Shown in pieces: positions 22,144 through 30,978 of a stretch of DNA of 34,154 nt. The notes beneath the pieces are model-generated. The model saw only the letters and a list, made by a program, of their open reading frames with translations, had not been told where the DNA came from and did not search any database. Where the stretch lies: positions 1 to 34,154 of the forward strand of contig JAHCJV010000063.1 in assembly GCA_026126105.1 (NCBI GenBank), in the 5' to 3' direction. The position numbers and the translations under genes are program-made. This DNA is from Enhydrobacter sp. (lineage in GTDB: Bacteria > Pseudomonadota > Alphaproteobacteria > Reyranellales > Reyranellaceae). Within the stretch, counting starts at the first letter, position 1; each line of letters opens with the position of its first letter.

Positions 22144-23019
22144 TTAGCCAGTGGGCTTGCGCGAATCCAGCCACACATTCGCCGCGGCGGAACCGATCAC
22201 GATGGCGCCACCGAGCAAGGTCAGGTCCCCGGGCTTCTCGCCATCGATCAGCCACACCCAGATCGGTCCGAGGACGAGTTCCAGCAGGCCGAGGAGGGCC
22301 GCGCGGCCGGCCGGAATGCGCTTGAGCGCCGCCATGTAGAGCAGAAGTCCGCCCGCGAGCTGGCCCGGCCCAAGGGCAAGCAGCCAGGGAAACTCGGCCG
22401 CACCGGCGCTCGAGGGATCGGCGAAAGGCAATGAGACGAGGGCGGAGATCACGCCGGCCAGAAGGAGCGCGGGCGTCATGCTGACATGGCGGTGCCGGCG
22501 AACGACCACGTAGTTGGCGCTCATGCAGAGCACGACGATGAAGGCCACCGCCATGCCGGCGAGCGCGCCGGCCGCCAGCGACCCCGCGACCGACAGCGCG
22601 AGGCCTATGGTCGCGGCGGCCATCGCGAACAGGGTGTGGCGATGCAGCGGCTCGCCGAGGACCACGCGAGCCGCCAGGGCGGTGATGAACGGGGTGGCAC
22701 CGAAGACGATCAGCACGTTGGCGACCGGGGCCAGGCCGAGGGCGAGGATGAACGCGACCATGCTGCCGGCAATCCCGACCGCGCTCGCAAACAAGGCGCC
22801 GCCGGCATTGCGTGCGTCGATCCAGACCTCGCGCCACCGCCAGATCACAAGTGGCAGGATCGTGAGGATCATCAGCGCCGAGCGCCAGAAGGACACGTCC
22901 CATGCCGGAAGATCGATCTGCCGGACGAGAAGGCCACCGGTGCTGAACACCACCGCGGCGGCGATGGCGCAAATGGCACCCACCGCGCCGGAACTCTCCC
23001 CTAAGGTCCGCGTTTTCAT
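22144..23019 (-). CDS. DMT-superfamily (EamA) transporter
   Basis: The 291-residue inner-membrane protein has ten hydrophobic segments forming two EamA domains (about 12-140 and 155-285). The first has the LVRQIDLPAWDVSFWRS loop and the second GLLLYMAALKRIPAGRAALLGLLELVLGPIWVWL, typical of the last EamA repeat. Family members export metabolites or amino acids; substrate unknown. It starts 29 bases from the divergent YheT-type hydrolase, leaving very little room for two separate promoters. It heads the minus-strand group with the CoA-transferase and acylase. Confidence 0.88.
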   Translation of the reverse strand: MKTRTLGESSGAVGAICAIAAAVVFSTGGLLVRQIDLPAWDVSFWRSALMILTILPLVIWRWREVWIDARNAGGALFASAVGIAGSMVAFILALGLAPVANVLIVFGATPFITALAARVVLGEPLHRHTLFAMAAATIGLALSVAGSLAAGALAGMAVAFIVVLCMSANYVVVRRHRHVSMTPALLLAGVISALVSLPFADPSSAGAAEFPWLLALGPGQLAGGLLLYMAALKRIPAGRAALLGLLELVLGPIWVWLIDGEKPGDLTLLGGAIVIGSAAANVWLDSRKPTG

Positions 23020-23048
23020 GGCCGATCAACTGTGAATACGGAGTCGGC

Positions 23049-24050
23049 GTGCCCCCGTCCATCGATTCCCTGGACCTGCCGCCCTTCAAGCCACGCTTTC
23101 CGTGGTGGGGACCGGACCTCCAGACGCTTTCAGTCCTCATTCAATCGTCCGGTTCGGACATGTCGCCGCACAAGAGCGAGCGCATCTGCTTTCCCATGGC
23201 CGACCGCACCGGCGACATCCTGCTGGGGATGCTCGATCGCCCCGCGGAACCCATCGCGGGGCGTCCGCTTGCAATCCTCATTCACGGCCTCACCGGCTGC
23301 GAGGACAGCGTCTATATCCTGAGCGCCGCGCATCATCTGCTCGACCTCGGCTACCCGGTGCTTCGCCTCAACGTCCGCGGCGCCGGACCGTCGCGTGCCT
23401 ACTGCGGCGAGCACTATCACGTCGGGCGGACGGCGGACTTCCGCCGCGTGCTGTGGCAGCTCCCCGAGGATGTCACCCAGGATGGCATCGTGGCGGTCGG
23501 CTACTCGCTGGGCGGCGCGATGCTGCTCAAGTATCTCGGCGAGGAGGGCTCCTTCTCGCCGTTGCGCGCGGCGGTGACGATCTGCTCGCCGATCGACTTG
23601 GTGCGTACTGCCAAGCACATGATGCGGCCGCGCAACTGGTTCTATCACAATTACATCCTGAGCGGCATGAAGGCCGAGGCGCTGGGCGAGGGCGCGCGCA
23701 TCTCCGACGCCGAGCGGGCGATCGTGCGTTCGGCGCGCAGCGTGTTCGAGCACGACGACCGCTTCATCTCGCCGCGTTACGGCTTCCGAGGCGCCGAAGA
23801 CTATTACAGCCTGTGCGCGCCGCTGAATTTCATGCCGGAGATCAGGGTTCCAACCATGGTCCTCGCGGCCTGCGACGACCCGTGGATCCCGATCGAATAC
23901 TATCGCGAGTTCAAGTGGTCCGATAACCCCTGGCTGCTGCCCGTCATGCCCTCCACCGGCGGGCATGTCGGCTTCCACGGCCACGTGAGCAACCGGCCGT
24001 GGTGCAATCTGGCGCTCGAGAAATTCCTGGAGCGCGCCGTTGCGTCGTGA
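23049..24050 (+). CDS. YheT-family alpha/beta hydrolase
   Basis: The 333-residue hydrolase belongs to the YheT/ABHD1-3 family. The N-terminal signature FKPRFPWWGPDLQTL (13-27) is family specific. The catalytic triad is Ser153 (VGYSLGGAM), Asp277 (AACDDPWIP) and His306 (STGGHVGF), and HGLTG (79-83) is the oxyanion-hole loop. The gene starts with GTG at 23049, preceded by GGAG at proper spacing. Members are carboxylesterases or lipases of medium-chain substrates; the physiological substrate is unknown. It is divergent from the DMT transporter and converges on the Nudix gene. Confidence 0.9.
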   Translation: MPPSIDSLDLPPFKPRFPWWGPDLQTLSVLIQSSGSDMSPHKSERICFPMADRTGDILLGMLDRPAEPIAGRPLAILIHGLTGCEDSVYILSAAHHLLDLGYPVLRLNVRGAGPSRAYCGEHYHVGRTADFRRVLWQLPEDVTQDGIVAVGYSLGGAMLLKYLGEEGSFSPLRAAVTICSPIDLVRTAKHMMRPRNWFYHNYILSGMKAEALGEGARISDAERAIVRSARSVFEHDDRFISPRYGFRGAEDYYSLCAPLNFMPEIRVPTMVLAACDDPWIPIEYYREFKWSDNPWLLPVMPSTGGHVGFHGHVSNRPWCNLALEKFLERAVAS

Positions 24051-24080
24051 GAACGGCGCTCACCGCGCGACAGCGAAGAA

Positions 24081-24569
24081 TCAAGAGAGCGTGATCGGGT
24101 CCGCCGGCGGGCCGTCGTGCAGCAACGTCTTAAGCCGCGCCGCGAGATCGACCGGCTCGAAGCGCTCCGCCGACGCGGCGATCTCGTCGGCGGTCCACCA
24201 GCGATGATCCAGGGTCCAGCTCTTCTCCCGTTCGTCGAGGCCGGAGGTATCGACCGTGCCCGACGAAGTCCGGCCGAGAAAAAAACGTTCGAGGTGGCGG
24301 ACCTTGCGCTCGCGCCATTGCATGATCCGTTCGCGCTTCCAGACCCAGTGGACGTCGCCCACGACGGCGAGGCTGGTTTCCTCGCGTGCCTCGCGCACGG
24401 CGGCTTCGGCGTAGTCCTCGCCGGGATCGACCATGCCGCCTATCAGCACCCAGAACGGATCGCGGAACGGGTCGGCCGGATCGTAGACCGCCGGATTGTG
24501 CACCTTGAACAGAAAGAGCCGATCCTGCGGGTCGAGCAGGATCAGCCGCGCCGACGGACGTTCGATCAT
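24081..24569 (-). CDS. Nudix hydrolase
   Basis: The 162-residue protein has a Nudix box at residues 45-67 (GMVDPGEDYAEAAVREAREETS), with the final conserved glycine replaced by Ser66. Nudix enzymes cleave nucleoside-diphosphate-linked compounds, using the box glutamates to bind magnesium. The ATG at 24569 is 10 bases after the hemB stop, so the genes are co-transcribed. The in-frame extension further upstream lies within hemB and is rejected. A long acidic/basic C-terminal region (RHLERFF...WTLDHRWWTADEI) is usual for the CoA-/ADP-sugar-type members, but substrate cannot be named. Confidence 0.88.
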   Translation of the reverse strand: MIERPSARLILLDPQDRLFLFKVHNPAVYDPADPFRDPFWVLIGGMVDPGEDYAEAAVREAREETSLAVVGDVHWVWKRERIMQWRERKVRHLERFFLGRTSSGTVDTSGLDEREKSWTLDHRWWTADEIAASAERFEPVDLAARLKTLLHDGPPADPITLS

Positions 24570-24579
24570 CTGTCGGAGA

Positions 24580-25590
<1,011 letters not shown>

Positions 25591-25636
25591 CGCTGGGGTT
25601 ATCGCGCGAACAGCAAAGAGCCGCAACGTGGCTTGT

Positions 25637-25664
25637 TTGACTGCAAGGCGCTCGCCGATATGAT
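25637..25664 (+). promoter_or_regulatory. Sigma70-type promoter of the acyl-CoA dehydrogenase operon
   Basis: TTGACT at 25637-25642 and TATGAT at 25659-25664 each match five of six consensus bases, with 16 bases between them. The transcription start would be near 25671, three bases before the ATG at 25674, so the mRNA would be leaderless or nearly so. No Shine-Dalgarno precedes the ATG, in keeping with this. It lies in the 83-base gap between divergent hemB and the dehydrogenase. Confidence 0.6.
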
Positions 25665-25673
25665 CCGCCGCGC

Positions 25674-26813
25674 ATGGATTTCCACCTTACAGAGGACGAG
25701 CAGGCCTTCCGCGACACGGCGCGGCAATTCGCGACCGATCGGATGCTGCCGGAAGCCGCGCGCTGGGACGCCGAGAAGATCTTCCCGGAGTCGGTGCTGC
25801 GCGAGGCGGCGGCCCTCGGTTTCGGTGGCATTTACGTGCGCGACGATGTCGGCGGCAGCGGCCTTACCCGGTTGGGTGCCGCGCTGATCATGGAGGAGTT
25901 GGCGGCGGCCTGCCCCAGCACCGCAGCCTACATCTCGATCCACAACATGGCCGCCTGGATGATCGACGGCTTCGGCGACGACGATCAGCGCCGCCGCTTC
26001 CTGCCGAAACTCTGCTCGATGGAGCATTTCGCCAGCTACTGTCTGACGGAGCCGGGCGCGGGTTCCGATGCGGCGGCGCTGTCGACGCGCGCCGAGCTGC
26101 AGGGCGACCACTACGTGGTGAACGGCAGCAAGGCCTTCATCTCCGGCGGCGGACGAAGCGACATCTACGTCGTGATGCTACGCACCGGTGGGCCGGGGGC
26201 GGGCGGCGTCTCGACGCTGGTGATCGAAGCTGGGACGCCGGGCCTGTCGTTCGGCAAGCAGGAGCAGAAGCTCGGCTGGAACAGCCAGCCGACGGCGGCG
26301 GTGATCTTCGATAACTGCAAGGTGCCGGTTGCCAACCGGCTGGGGCCCGAAGGGCACGGCTTCAAGATCGCGATGATGGGACTCGATGGCGGGCGTATCA
26401 ATATCGGCGCCTGTTCGCTCGGCGGCGCGCGTGCCTGCCTCGAGACGGCATCGCGCTACGTCGTCGAGCGCAAGCAGTTCGGCAAGCCGCTGGCCGACTT
26501 CCAGGCGACGCAGTTCAAGCTGGCCGACATGGCGACGGAGCTGGACGCGGCGCGGCTGATGATCTGGCGGGCGGCCTTCCTGCTCGACGCGAAGTCGCCC
26601 GAAGCCACGCAGGCAGCGGCGATGGGCAAGCGCTTCGCCACCGACGTGGGCTTCCGGGTCGTGAACGACGCGCTGCAATTGCATGGCGGCTACGGCTACT
26701 TGAAGGATTTCCCGATCGAACGGTATCTGCGGGACCTGCGCGTGCACCAGATCCTCGAGGGCACGAACGAGATCATGCGCGTGATCATCTCGCGCCGCTT
26801 GTTGATGGGGTAG
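25674..26813 (+). CDS. Acyl-CoA dehydrogenase, isobutyryl-CoA dehydrogenase-like
   Basis: The 379-residue flavoprotein oxidises short branched acyl-CoA, likely isobutyryl-CoA to methacrylyl-CoA. Landmarks are CLTEPGAGSDAAAL (123-136, the FAD/substrate signature), NGSKAFISGG (150-159) and the catalytic base Glu362 in ILEGTNEIMRV. The placement of Glu in the C-terminal GTNE motif is that of short-chain and branched-chain ACADs. Being first in a run with 3-hydroxyisobutyryl-CoA hydrolase and 3-hydroxyisobutyrate dehydrogenase supports a role in valine degradation. The ATG at 25674 is the only sensible start; it has no ribosome binding site and lies about 10 bases from a -10 box. Confidence 0.93.
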   Translation: MDFHLTEDEQAFRDTARQFATDRMLPEAARWDAEKIFPESVLREAAALGFGGIYVRDDVGGSGLTRLGAALIMEELAAACPSTAAYISIHNMAAWMIDGFGDDDQRRRFLPKLCSMEHFASYCLTEPGAGSDAAALSTRAELQGDHYVVNGSKAFISGGGRSDIYVVMLRTGGPGAGGVSTLVIEAGTPGLSFGKQEQKLGWNSQPTAAVIFDNCKVPVANRLGPEGHGFKIAMMGLDGGRINIGACSLGGARACLETASRYVVERKQFGKPLADFQATQFKLADMATELDAARLMIWRAAFLLDAKSPEATQAAAMGKRFATDVGFRVVNDALQLHGGYGYLKDFPIERYLRDLRVHQILEGTNEIMRVIISRRLLMG

Positions 26814-26893
26814 AGCGCGAGGCGTAGCACCGCGACGTGTCATCCTGAGCAAAGGGCGGACGGCGAGGAACTGGACAAGGGTACGGAGTTTGG

Positions 26894-27961
26894 ATGTCTG
26901 ACGCGGAAATTCTGTTCGACGTGAAGGATGGCCTCGGCGTCATCACGCTCAACCGGCCGAAGGCGCTGAATGCGCTGACCCACGGCATGATCCTCGAGCT
27001 GGAGCGGGTCATTCCCGGTTGGGAGAAGGACCCGGCCATCAAGGCAGTCGTGCTACGCGGCGCCGGCGACCGCGCCTTCTGCGCCGGCGGCGACGTCACC
27101 AACCTCTACCGCGAGAGCCGCGAGAACCCGTCGGGCACGCTGCGCCGCGACTTCTTCCGCGACGAATACATCATCAACCGGCGCATCTACCGCTACGCCA
27201 AGCCGTGGATATCGCTGATCGACGGCATCTTCATGGGCGGCGGCGTCGGCCTTTCGGCGCACGGCTCGCACACGGTCGCGAGCGAGAAGCTCCTGTTCGC
27301 CATGCCCGAGACGACGATCGGACTCTTTCCCGATGTCGGCGGCGGCTATTTCCTCAGCCGGCTGCAGGGCGCGCTCGGCGTGTTCCTCGCGCTGACCAGC
27401 TACCGGCTGAAAATCGCCGACGCGCTGTGGGCCGGCATCGTCCATTTCCATGTCCCGAGCGCCAGGATGAACGACCTGCAGGCCGCACTCGGCTCTGCCA
27501 ACCTCGCCGGTCCCGACGCGGACCGCAAGGTGGATGCCGTGATCGCCGGCTTCACCGCCGATCCCGGCCTGCCGACCTTGCCGGCCATGATGCCCGACAT
27601 CGATCGCTGTTTCTCGGCGGAGTCGGTGGCCGAGATCGAGGCCAAGCTCAAGCAACACGGCGGCGAATGGGCCGAAAGGCAGCTCGCCGCGCTGCTCAAG
27701 CTCTCGCCGCTGGCCATGGCGATCACGCTCGAGCAGCTCAGGCGCTGCGCCAACCGGTCGTTCGAGGACACTATGACGATCGAGTACCGCATGTCGCAGG
27801 CCGCCATGCGGCCGGACCACGACTTCTTCGAAGGCGTGCGTGCGCTGCTGATCGACAAGGACCAGAAGCCGAAGTGGAATCCGCCGACCAACGACGGCGT
27901 CACACCGGCGATGGTCGAGGCGCATTTCAAGCCGGTATCCAACGATCTGTTGTTCGACTAG
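26894..27961 (+). CDS. 3-hydroxyisobutyryl-CoA hydrolase (enoyl-CoA hydratase family)
   Basis: The 355-residue crotonase-fold protein has the longer length and C-terminal extension of 3-hydroxyisobutyryl-CoA hydrolases (HIBCH). Landmarks are FCAGGDV (62-68), MGGGVGLSAHG (114-124) and MPETTIGLFPDVGGGYFLSR (137-156), where Glu139 and Asp147 match the HIBCH catalytic residues. It would hydrolyse 3-hydroxyisobutyryl-CoA in valine catabolism. The gene has an AGTTTGG-spaced CGGAG ribosome binding site and starts 80 bases after the dehydrogenase. A GATC-poor intergenic spacer with a TGTCATCCTGAGC segment lies between. The reaction is inferred from family and neighbours. Confidence 0.93.
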   Translation: MSDAEILFDVKDGLGVITLNRPKALNALTHGMILELERVIPGWEKDPAIKAVVLRGAGDRAFCAGGDVTNLYRESRENPSGTLRRDFFRDEYIINRRIYRYAKPWISLIDGIFMGGGVGLSAHGSHTVASEKLLFAMPETTIGLFPDVGGGYFLSRLQGALGVFLALTSYRLKIADALWAGIVHFHVPSARMNDLQAALGSANLAGPDADRKVDAVIAGFTADPGLPTLPAMMPDIDRCFSAESVAEIEAKLKQHGGEWAERQLAALLKLSPLAMAITLEQLRRCANRSFEDTMTIEYRMSQAAMRPDHDFFEGVRALLIDKDQKPKWNPPTNDGVTPAMVEAHFKPVSNDLLFD

Positions 27962-27971
27962 GGAGCACGCC

Positions 27972-28853
27972 ATGGCGAAAGTCGCCTTCATCGGCCTCGG
28001 CAACATGGGCGGCCCGATGGCCGCAAATCTTGCCAAGGCGCAGCATCATGTGACCGCCTTCGACCTCTCCGATGCAGCCGTCGCGGCGGCGGTGGAGAAA
28101 GGCGCCCACAAGGCTGCAACCGCCGCCGAAGCGGTGAGGGATGCCGAGGTCGTCGTCACCATGCTGCCCGCCGGCAAGCACGTTCGCGAGGTCTACGAGA
28201 AGGACGTTCTGCCCAACGTCGCCAAGGGCGCGCTGCTGATCGATTGCTCGACGATCGACGTCGAGAGCGCGCGGCATGTCTCCGACGCCGCGAAGAAGGC
28301 GGGATTCGAGATGGTCGATGCGCCGGTCTCGGGCGGCGTCGGCGGCGCCACGGCCGGCACGCTCACCTTCATGGTCGGTGGGCCGGAAGCGGTGTTCGAG
28401 AAGGCGCGGCCGATCCTCGAGAAGATGGGCAAGAACATTGTCCACGCCGGCGACAGCGGAAACGGCCAGGCCGCCAAGATCTGCAACAACATGATCCTCG
28501 GCATCTCGATGATCGCCGTCAGCGAAGGCTTCATGCTGGGCAAGCGTCTCGGCCTCGATGCGCAGAAGCTGTTCAACGTCGTGTCCACGGCGTCGGGCTC
28601 GTGCTGGTCTCTGGTCAACTACTGCCCGGTGCCGGGCCCCGTCCCGGCCTCGCCCGCCAACCGCGATTATCAGGCGGGCTTCACCGCTGCGATGATGCTG
28701 AAGGACCTGCTGCTGGCGCAGCAGGCCTCGGCCGCCTCGGGCGCCGCGACGCCACTCGGCGCCGAAGCCGCACAGCTCTTCAGCCTGTTCGTCAATGCCG
28801 GCAATTCCGGCAAGGATTTCTCGGGCATCATCAAGATGCTGGACGGCAAATGA
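27972..28853 (+). CDS. mmsB: 3-hydroxyisobutyrate dehydrogenase
   Basis: The 293-residue NAD-dependent beta-hydroxyacid dehydrogenase oxidises 3-hydroxyisobutyrate to methylmalonate semialdehyde. It shows the N-terminal dinucleotide motif GLGNMGGPMA (8-17), DAPVSGGVGGA (117-127) for substrate binding, and the catalytic Lys169 in GNGQAAKICNNMILG. It starts 10 bases after the hydrolase gene and its stop overlaps the GST start (ATGA). With the two preceding enzymes this gives three successive steps of valine breakdown; the next enzyme, methylmalonate-semialdehyde dehydrogenase, is not in the window. Confidence 0.94.
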   Translation: MAKVAFIGLGNMGGPMAANLAKAQHHVTAFDLSDAAVAAAVEKGAHKAATAAEAVRDAEVVVTMLPAGKHVREVYEKDVLPNVAKGALLIDCSTIDVESARHVSDAAKKAGFEMVDAPVSGGVGGATAGTLTFMVGGPEAVFEKARPILEKMGKNIVHAGDSGNGQAAKICNNMILGISMIAVSEGFMLGKRLGLDAQKLFNVVSTASGSCWSLVNYCPVPGPVPASPANRDYQAGFTAAMMLKDLLLAQQASAASGAATPLGAEAAQLFSLFVNAGNSGKDFSGIIKMLDGK

Positions 28854-29530
28854 TCACGCTTTACGATCTGCTATTTGCCAACGACTTGCGGCCGAGCCCA
28901 TTCTGCTGGCGCACGAAGCTCGCACTCAAGCACAAGGGTCTCACCTGGCGCGACGAGCCTTGCGGCTTCACCGAAAAGCAGAAGATCGCCTTTGCCGGAT
29001 CGCAGACTTATCCGGTCATCCATGACGGCACGAAAGTGGTCAAGGACAGCTGGGCGATCGCCGAGCATCTCGACGCCGCCTATCCGGACAAGCCCTTGAT
29101 GCCGGACAAGCCTTACGCCCGCTTCGTCAATGGCTGGACGGACACGGCGGTCAATCCGGCGATCTTTCCGATTGTAGCCGCCGACCTGGTCGAACGCGTG
29201 CGGCCGGAGGACAAGGACTACATTGTCGAGTCGCGCGGCAAGCGGCTCGGCACTACCGACTTCGCGGGCTTCCAGGCGAAAACGCGCGAGAAGGGTGTCG
29301 CGGCGTTCCGGGCCGCGCTGGAGCCCGCGCGCCGCGTCCTGAAGGAGCAGGCCTTCCTGTCCGGCGATGCGCCCGCCTATCCCGATTATATCCTGCTGGG
29401 CACTTTCATGTGGCCCCGGACCCTCAGCCCGCTCGAGCTGCTGGACAAGGATGACACGGTCTACGCCTGGCGCGAGCGCATGCTCGACCTGTTCGACGGC
29501 ATGGCGCGCAAGGCGCCGGCCGCTGCGTGA
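28850..29530 (+). CDS. Glutathione S-transferase, LigE (beta-etherase)-like
   Basis: The 226-residue protein has the GST layout: thioredoxin-like domain to about residue 80 and an all-helical domain after. The N-terminus ITLYDLLFANDLRPSPFCWRTKLALKHKGL and the DSWAIAEHLDAAYPDKPLM segment resemble lignin beta-etherase LigE/FuA-class fungal-type GSTs, from memory. The Ser/Cys in SPFC occupies the glutathione-activating position. The ATG overlaps the mmsB stop, and its own stop overlaps the following GTG (GTGA). True ether-cleaving activity cannot be claimed from this; an isomerase or stress role is possible. It is unusual to find this fixed in a valine operon. Confidence 0.85.
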   Translation: MITLYDLLFANDLRPSPFCWRTKLALKHKGLTWRDEPCGFTEKQKIAFAGSQTYPVIHDGTKVVKDSWAIAEHLDAAYPDKPLMPDKPYARFVNGWTDTAVNPAIFPIVAADLVERVRPEDKDYIVESRGKRLGTTDFAGFQAKTREKGVAAFRAALEPARRVLKEQAFLSGDAPAYPDYILLGTFMWPRTLSPLELLDKDDTVYAWRERMLDLFDGMARKAPAAA

Positions 29531-30141
29531 GATACCACGCCGTCGTCTTCGACCTGCTGACGGCGCTGCTCGATTCCTGGACCTTGTGGAACGCCATTGC
29601 CGGCTCGGAAGAGGCCGGCATGCGCTGGCGCCGGCGCTATCTCGAGATCACCTATGGCTGTGGCGCTTACCGGCCCTATGAGACGCTGGTCCGCGAAGCC
29701 GCCGTCGACGTCGGTCTGCCGGCAGAGTTCGGCGACTCGCTGGAACAGCGCTGGGAGGAGCTGCAGCCCTGGCCCGAAGCGGCCGCCGTCCTGAAGACGA
29801 TCCCGCTGCCGCTGGCAGTCGCCACCAATTGCTCGGTCCGTCTGGGACGGCAGGCGGCCGATCGGGCGGGCGTCTCCTTCGCGCTCGTCGAAACGGCGGA
29901 GAGCGTTGGCTTCTACAAGCCGCGCCCCGAGGTCTATCGCGCGGTGCTGCGGACGCTCGGCACTCCTGCGGAAAGGACGCTGTTCGTCGCCGGCTCGGCC
30001 TCCGACGTGCCGGGAGCGAAAAGTGTCGGCATGCCGGTCTACTGGCACAATCGCATCGGGCTGCCGCCGCGCGACGATGCGCGGCCCGATTTTCTCGAAC
30101 CCTCGCTCGATGCGCTGGGCCGGCTGTTCCCTGCGAGCTAA
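29527..30141 (+). CDS. HAD-superfamily hydrolase, haloacid dehalogenase type II-like
   Basis: The 204-residue protein has HAD motifs: nucleophile Asp9 (VVFDLLTALLDSW), motif II Thr100/Asn101 (ATNCSV), Lys131 (GFYKPRPEVY) and Asp160 (SASDVPGAKSVGM). The short cap and DLLTALLD motif are nearest to L-2-haloacid dehalogenase types, in which Asp9 forms an ester intermediate; phosphatase activity is the alternative, though the usual second Asp two residues on is Leu here, which favours the dehalogenase class. The GTG start overlaps the GST stop (GTGA), so it is translationally coupled. Substrate unknown. Confidence 0.85.
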   Translation: MRYHAVVFDLLTALLDSWTLWNAIAGSEEAGMRWRRRYLEITYGCGAYRPYETLVREAAVDVGLPAEFGDSLEQRWEELQPWPEAAAVLKTIPLPLAVATNCSVRLGRQAADRAGVSFALVETAESVGFYKPRPEVYRAVLRTLGTPAERTLFVAGSASDVPGAKSVGMPVYWHNRIGLPPRDDARPDFLEPSLDALGRLFPAS

Positions 30142-30168
30142 GCTGCCCGCCCATCGAGGGAGGAATAC

Positions 30169-30654
30169 GTGGCGGAAGCGACAACGTTCGATCCGGCCGG
30201 GCATCGCTTTGGGCCGACGCACTGGTTCGAGGATCTCGCGGTCGGGCAGAAGTTCTACATCAATTCCCGAACGCAGACGGAGTCGCTGTTCGGCGCCTTC
30301 CAGCTCGCGAGCGGCGACAACCACCCGATTCATTACGACCGCGAATACTGCAAGGCGCGGGGCCATCGCGACCTGCTTGCGCATGGCCTGCAGGTGGCGA
30401 TCCAGGGTGCCGCCGGCGCCGGCATCTTTCCGCACTTCATCGGCGATTCACTGGTCGGTTTCCTCGAGCAGTCCTCGCGCTTCCTCAAGCCGGTCTATTG
30501 CGGCGACACCCTCTACCCGCAGCTCGAGGTCAGCGACCTGAAGGCGGGCCGCACCACCGGCGTCGTCACCATGAAGCTCACCATCCACAACCAGGCCGGC
30601 GTGCTGGTCTGCGACGGTGAACACAAGTACCTTGTGAAGAAGCGGCCGCAATAG
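30169..30654 (+). CDS. MaoC-like hot-dog dehydratase
   Basis: The 161-residue protein has the (R)-hydratase signature ASGDNHPIHYD with Asp50 and His55 as the likely catalytic pair, followed by HGLQVAIQGAAG. Members hydrate enoyl-CoA thioesters. The gene starts with GTG at 30169, preceded by a strong GAGGGAGGAATAC ribosome binding site, which decides the start. It lies 27 bases after the HAD gene. It belongs to the single-domain MaoC set; a role in the same catabolic route as the upstream CoA enzymes is plausible but not shown. Confidence 0.9.
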   Translation: MAEATTFDPAGHRFGPTHWFEDLAVGQKFYINSRTQTESLFGAFQLASGDNHPIHYDREYCKARGHRDLLAHGLQVAIQGAAGAGIFPHFIGDSLVGFLEQSSRFLKPVYCGDTLYPQLEVSDLKAGRTTGVVTMKLTIHNQAGVLVCDGEHKYLVKKRPQ

Positions 30655-30674
30655 ACTCGAAGGGGAGCACGACC

Positions 30675-30959
30675 ATGATCGGCGTCATCGCGAAACTGAC
30701 CATCAAGCCCGGCACCAACGCCGATTTCGAAGCGACCATGAAGGCGCTGCAGGCCAAGGTGCAGGCCGACGAGCCGGGCAACAAGCTCTACGCCCTGCAC
30801 AAGACCGACGACGCTAACGTTTATGTCATGTTGGAGCGCTATGACGATCAGGCGGCCTTGGCCGCGCATCGCGCCGCACCGCATTTCAAGGAACTGGGCC
30901 GAAAGCTGGGCGACTATCTCGCGGGTAAACCGGATGTGCAGGTGATGCAGGAAGTCTAG
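30675..30959 (+). CDS. ABM-domain (YgiN-like) monooxygenase family protein
   Basis: The 94-residue ferredoxin-like-fold protein begins MIGVIAKLTIKPGTNADFEA and contains EPGNKLYALHK (near 33-43), NVYVMLERYDDQAALAAH and HFKELG, the usual pattern of antibiotic-biosynthesis-monooxygenase domains. Such proteins oxidise quinols or act as small detoxifying enzymes, usually dimeric and cofactor-free. An AAGGGGAGC ribosome binding site precedes the ATG, 20 bases after the MaoC gene. Substrate unknown. Confidence 0.88.
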   Translation: MIGVIAKLTIKPGTNADFEATMKALQAKVQADEPGNKLYALHKTDDANVYVMLERYDDQAALAAHRAAPHFKELGRKLGDYLAGKPDVQVMQEV

Positions 30960-30978
30960 GGGGAGACGGCAGCAGGCC

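Noticed and set aside
21467..23140. Long minus-strand frame overlapping the CoA-transferase, DMT transporter and intergenic region.
   Set aside because: It is a frame-shifted shadow of two well-supported genes, with no recognisable domain and skewed composition.
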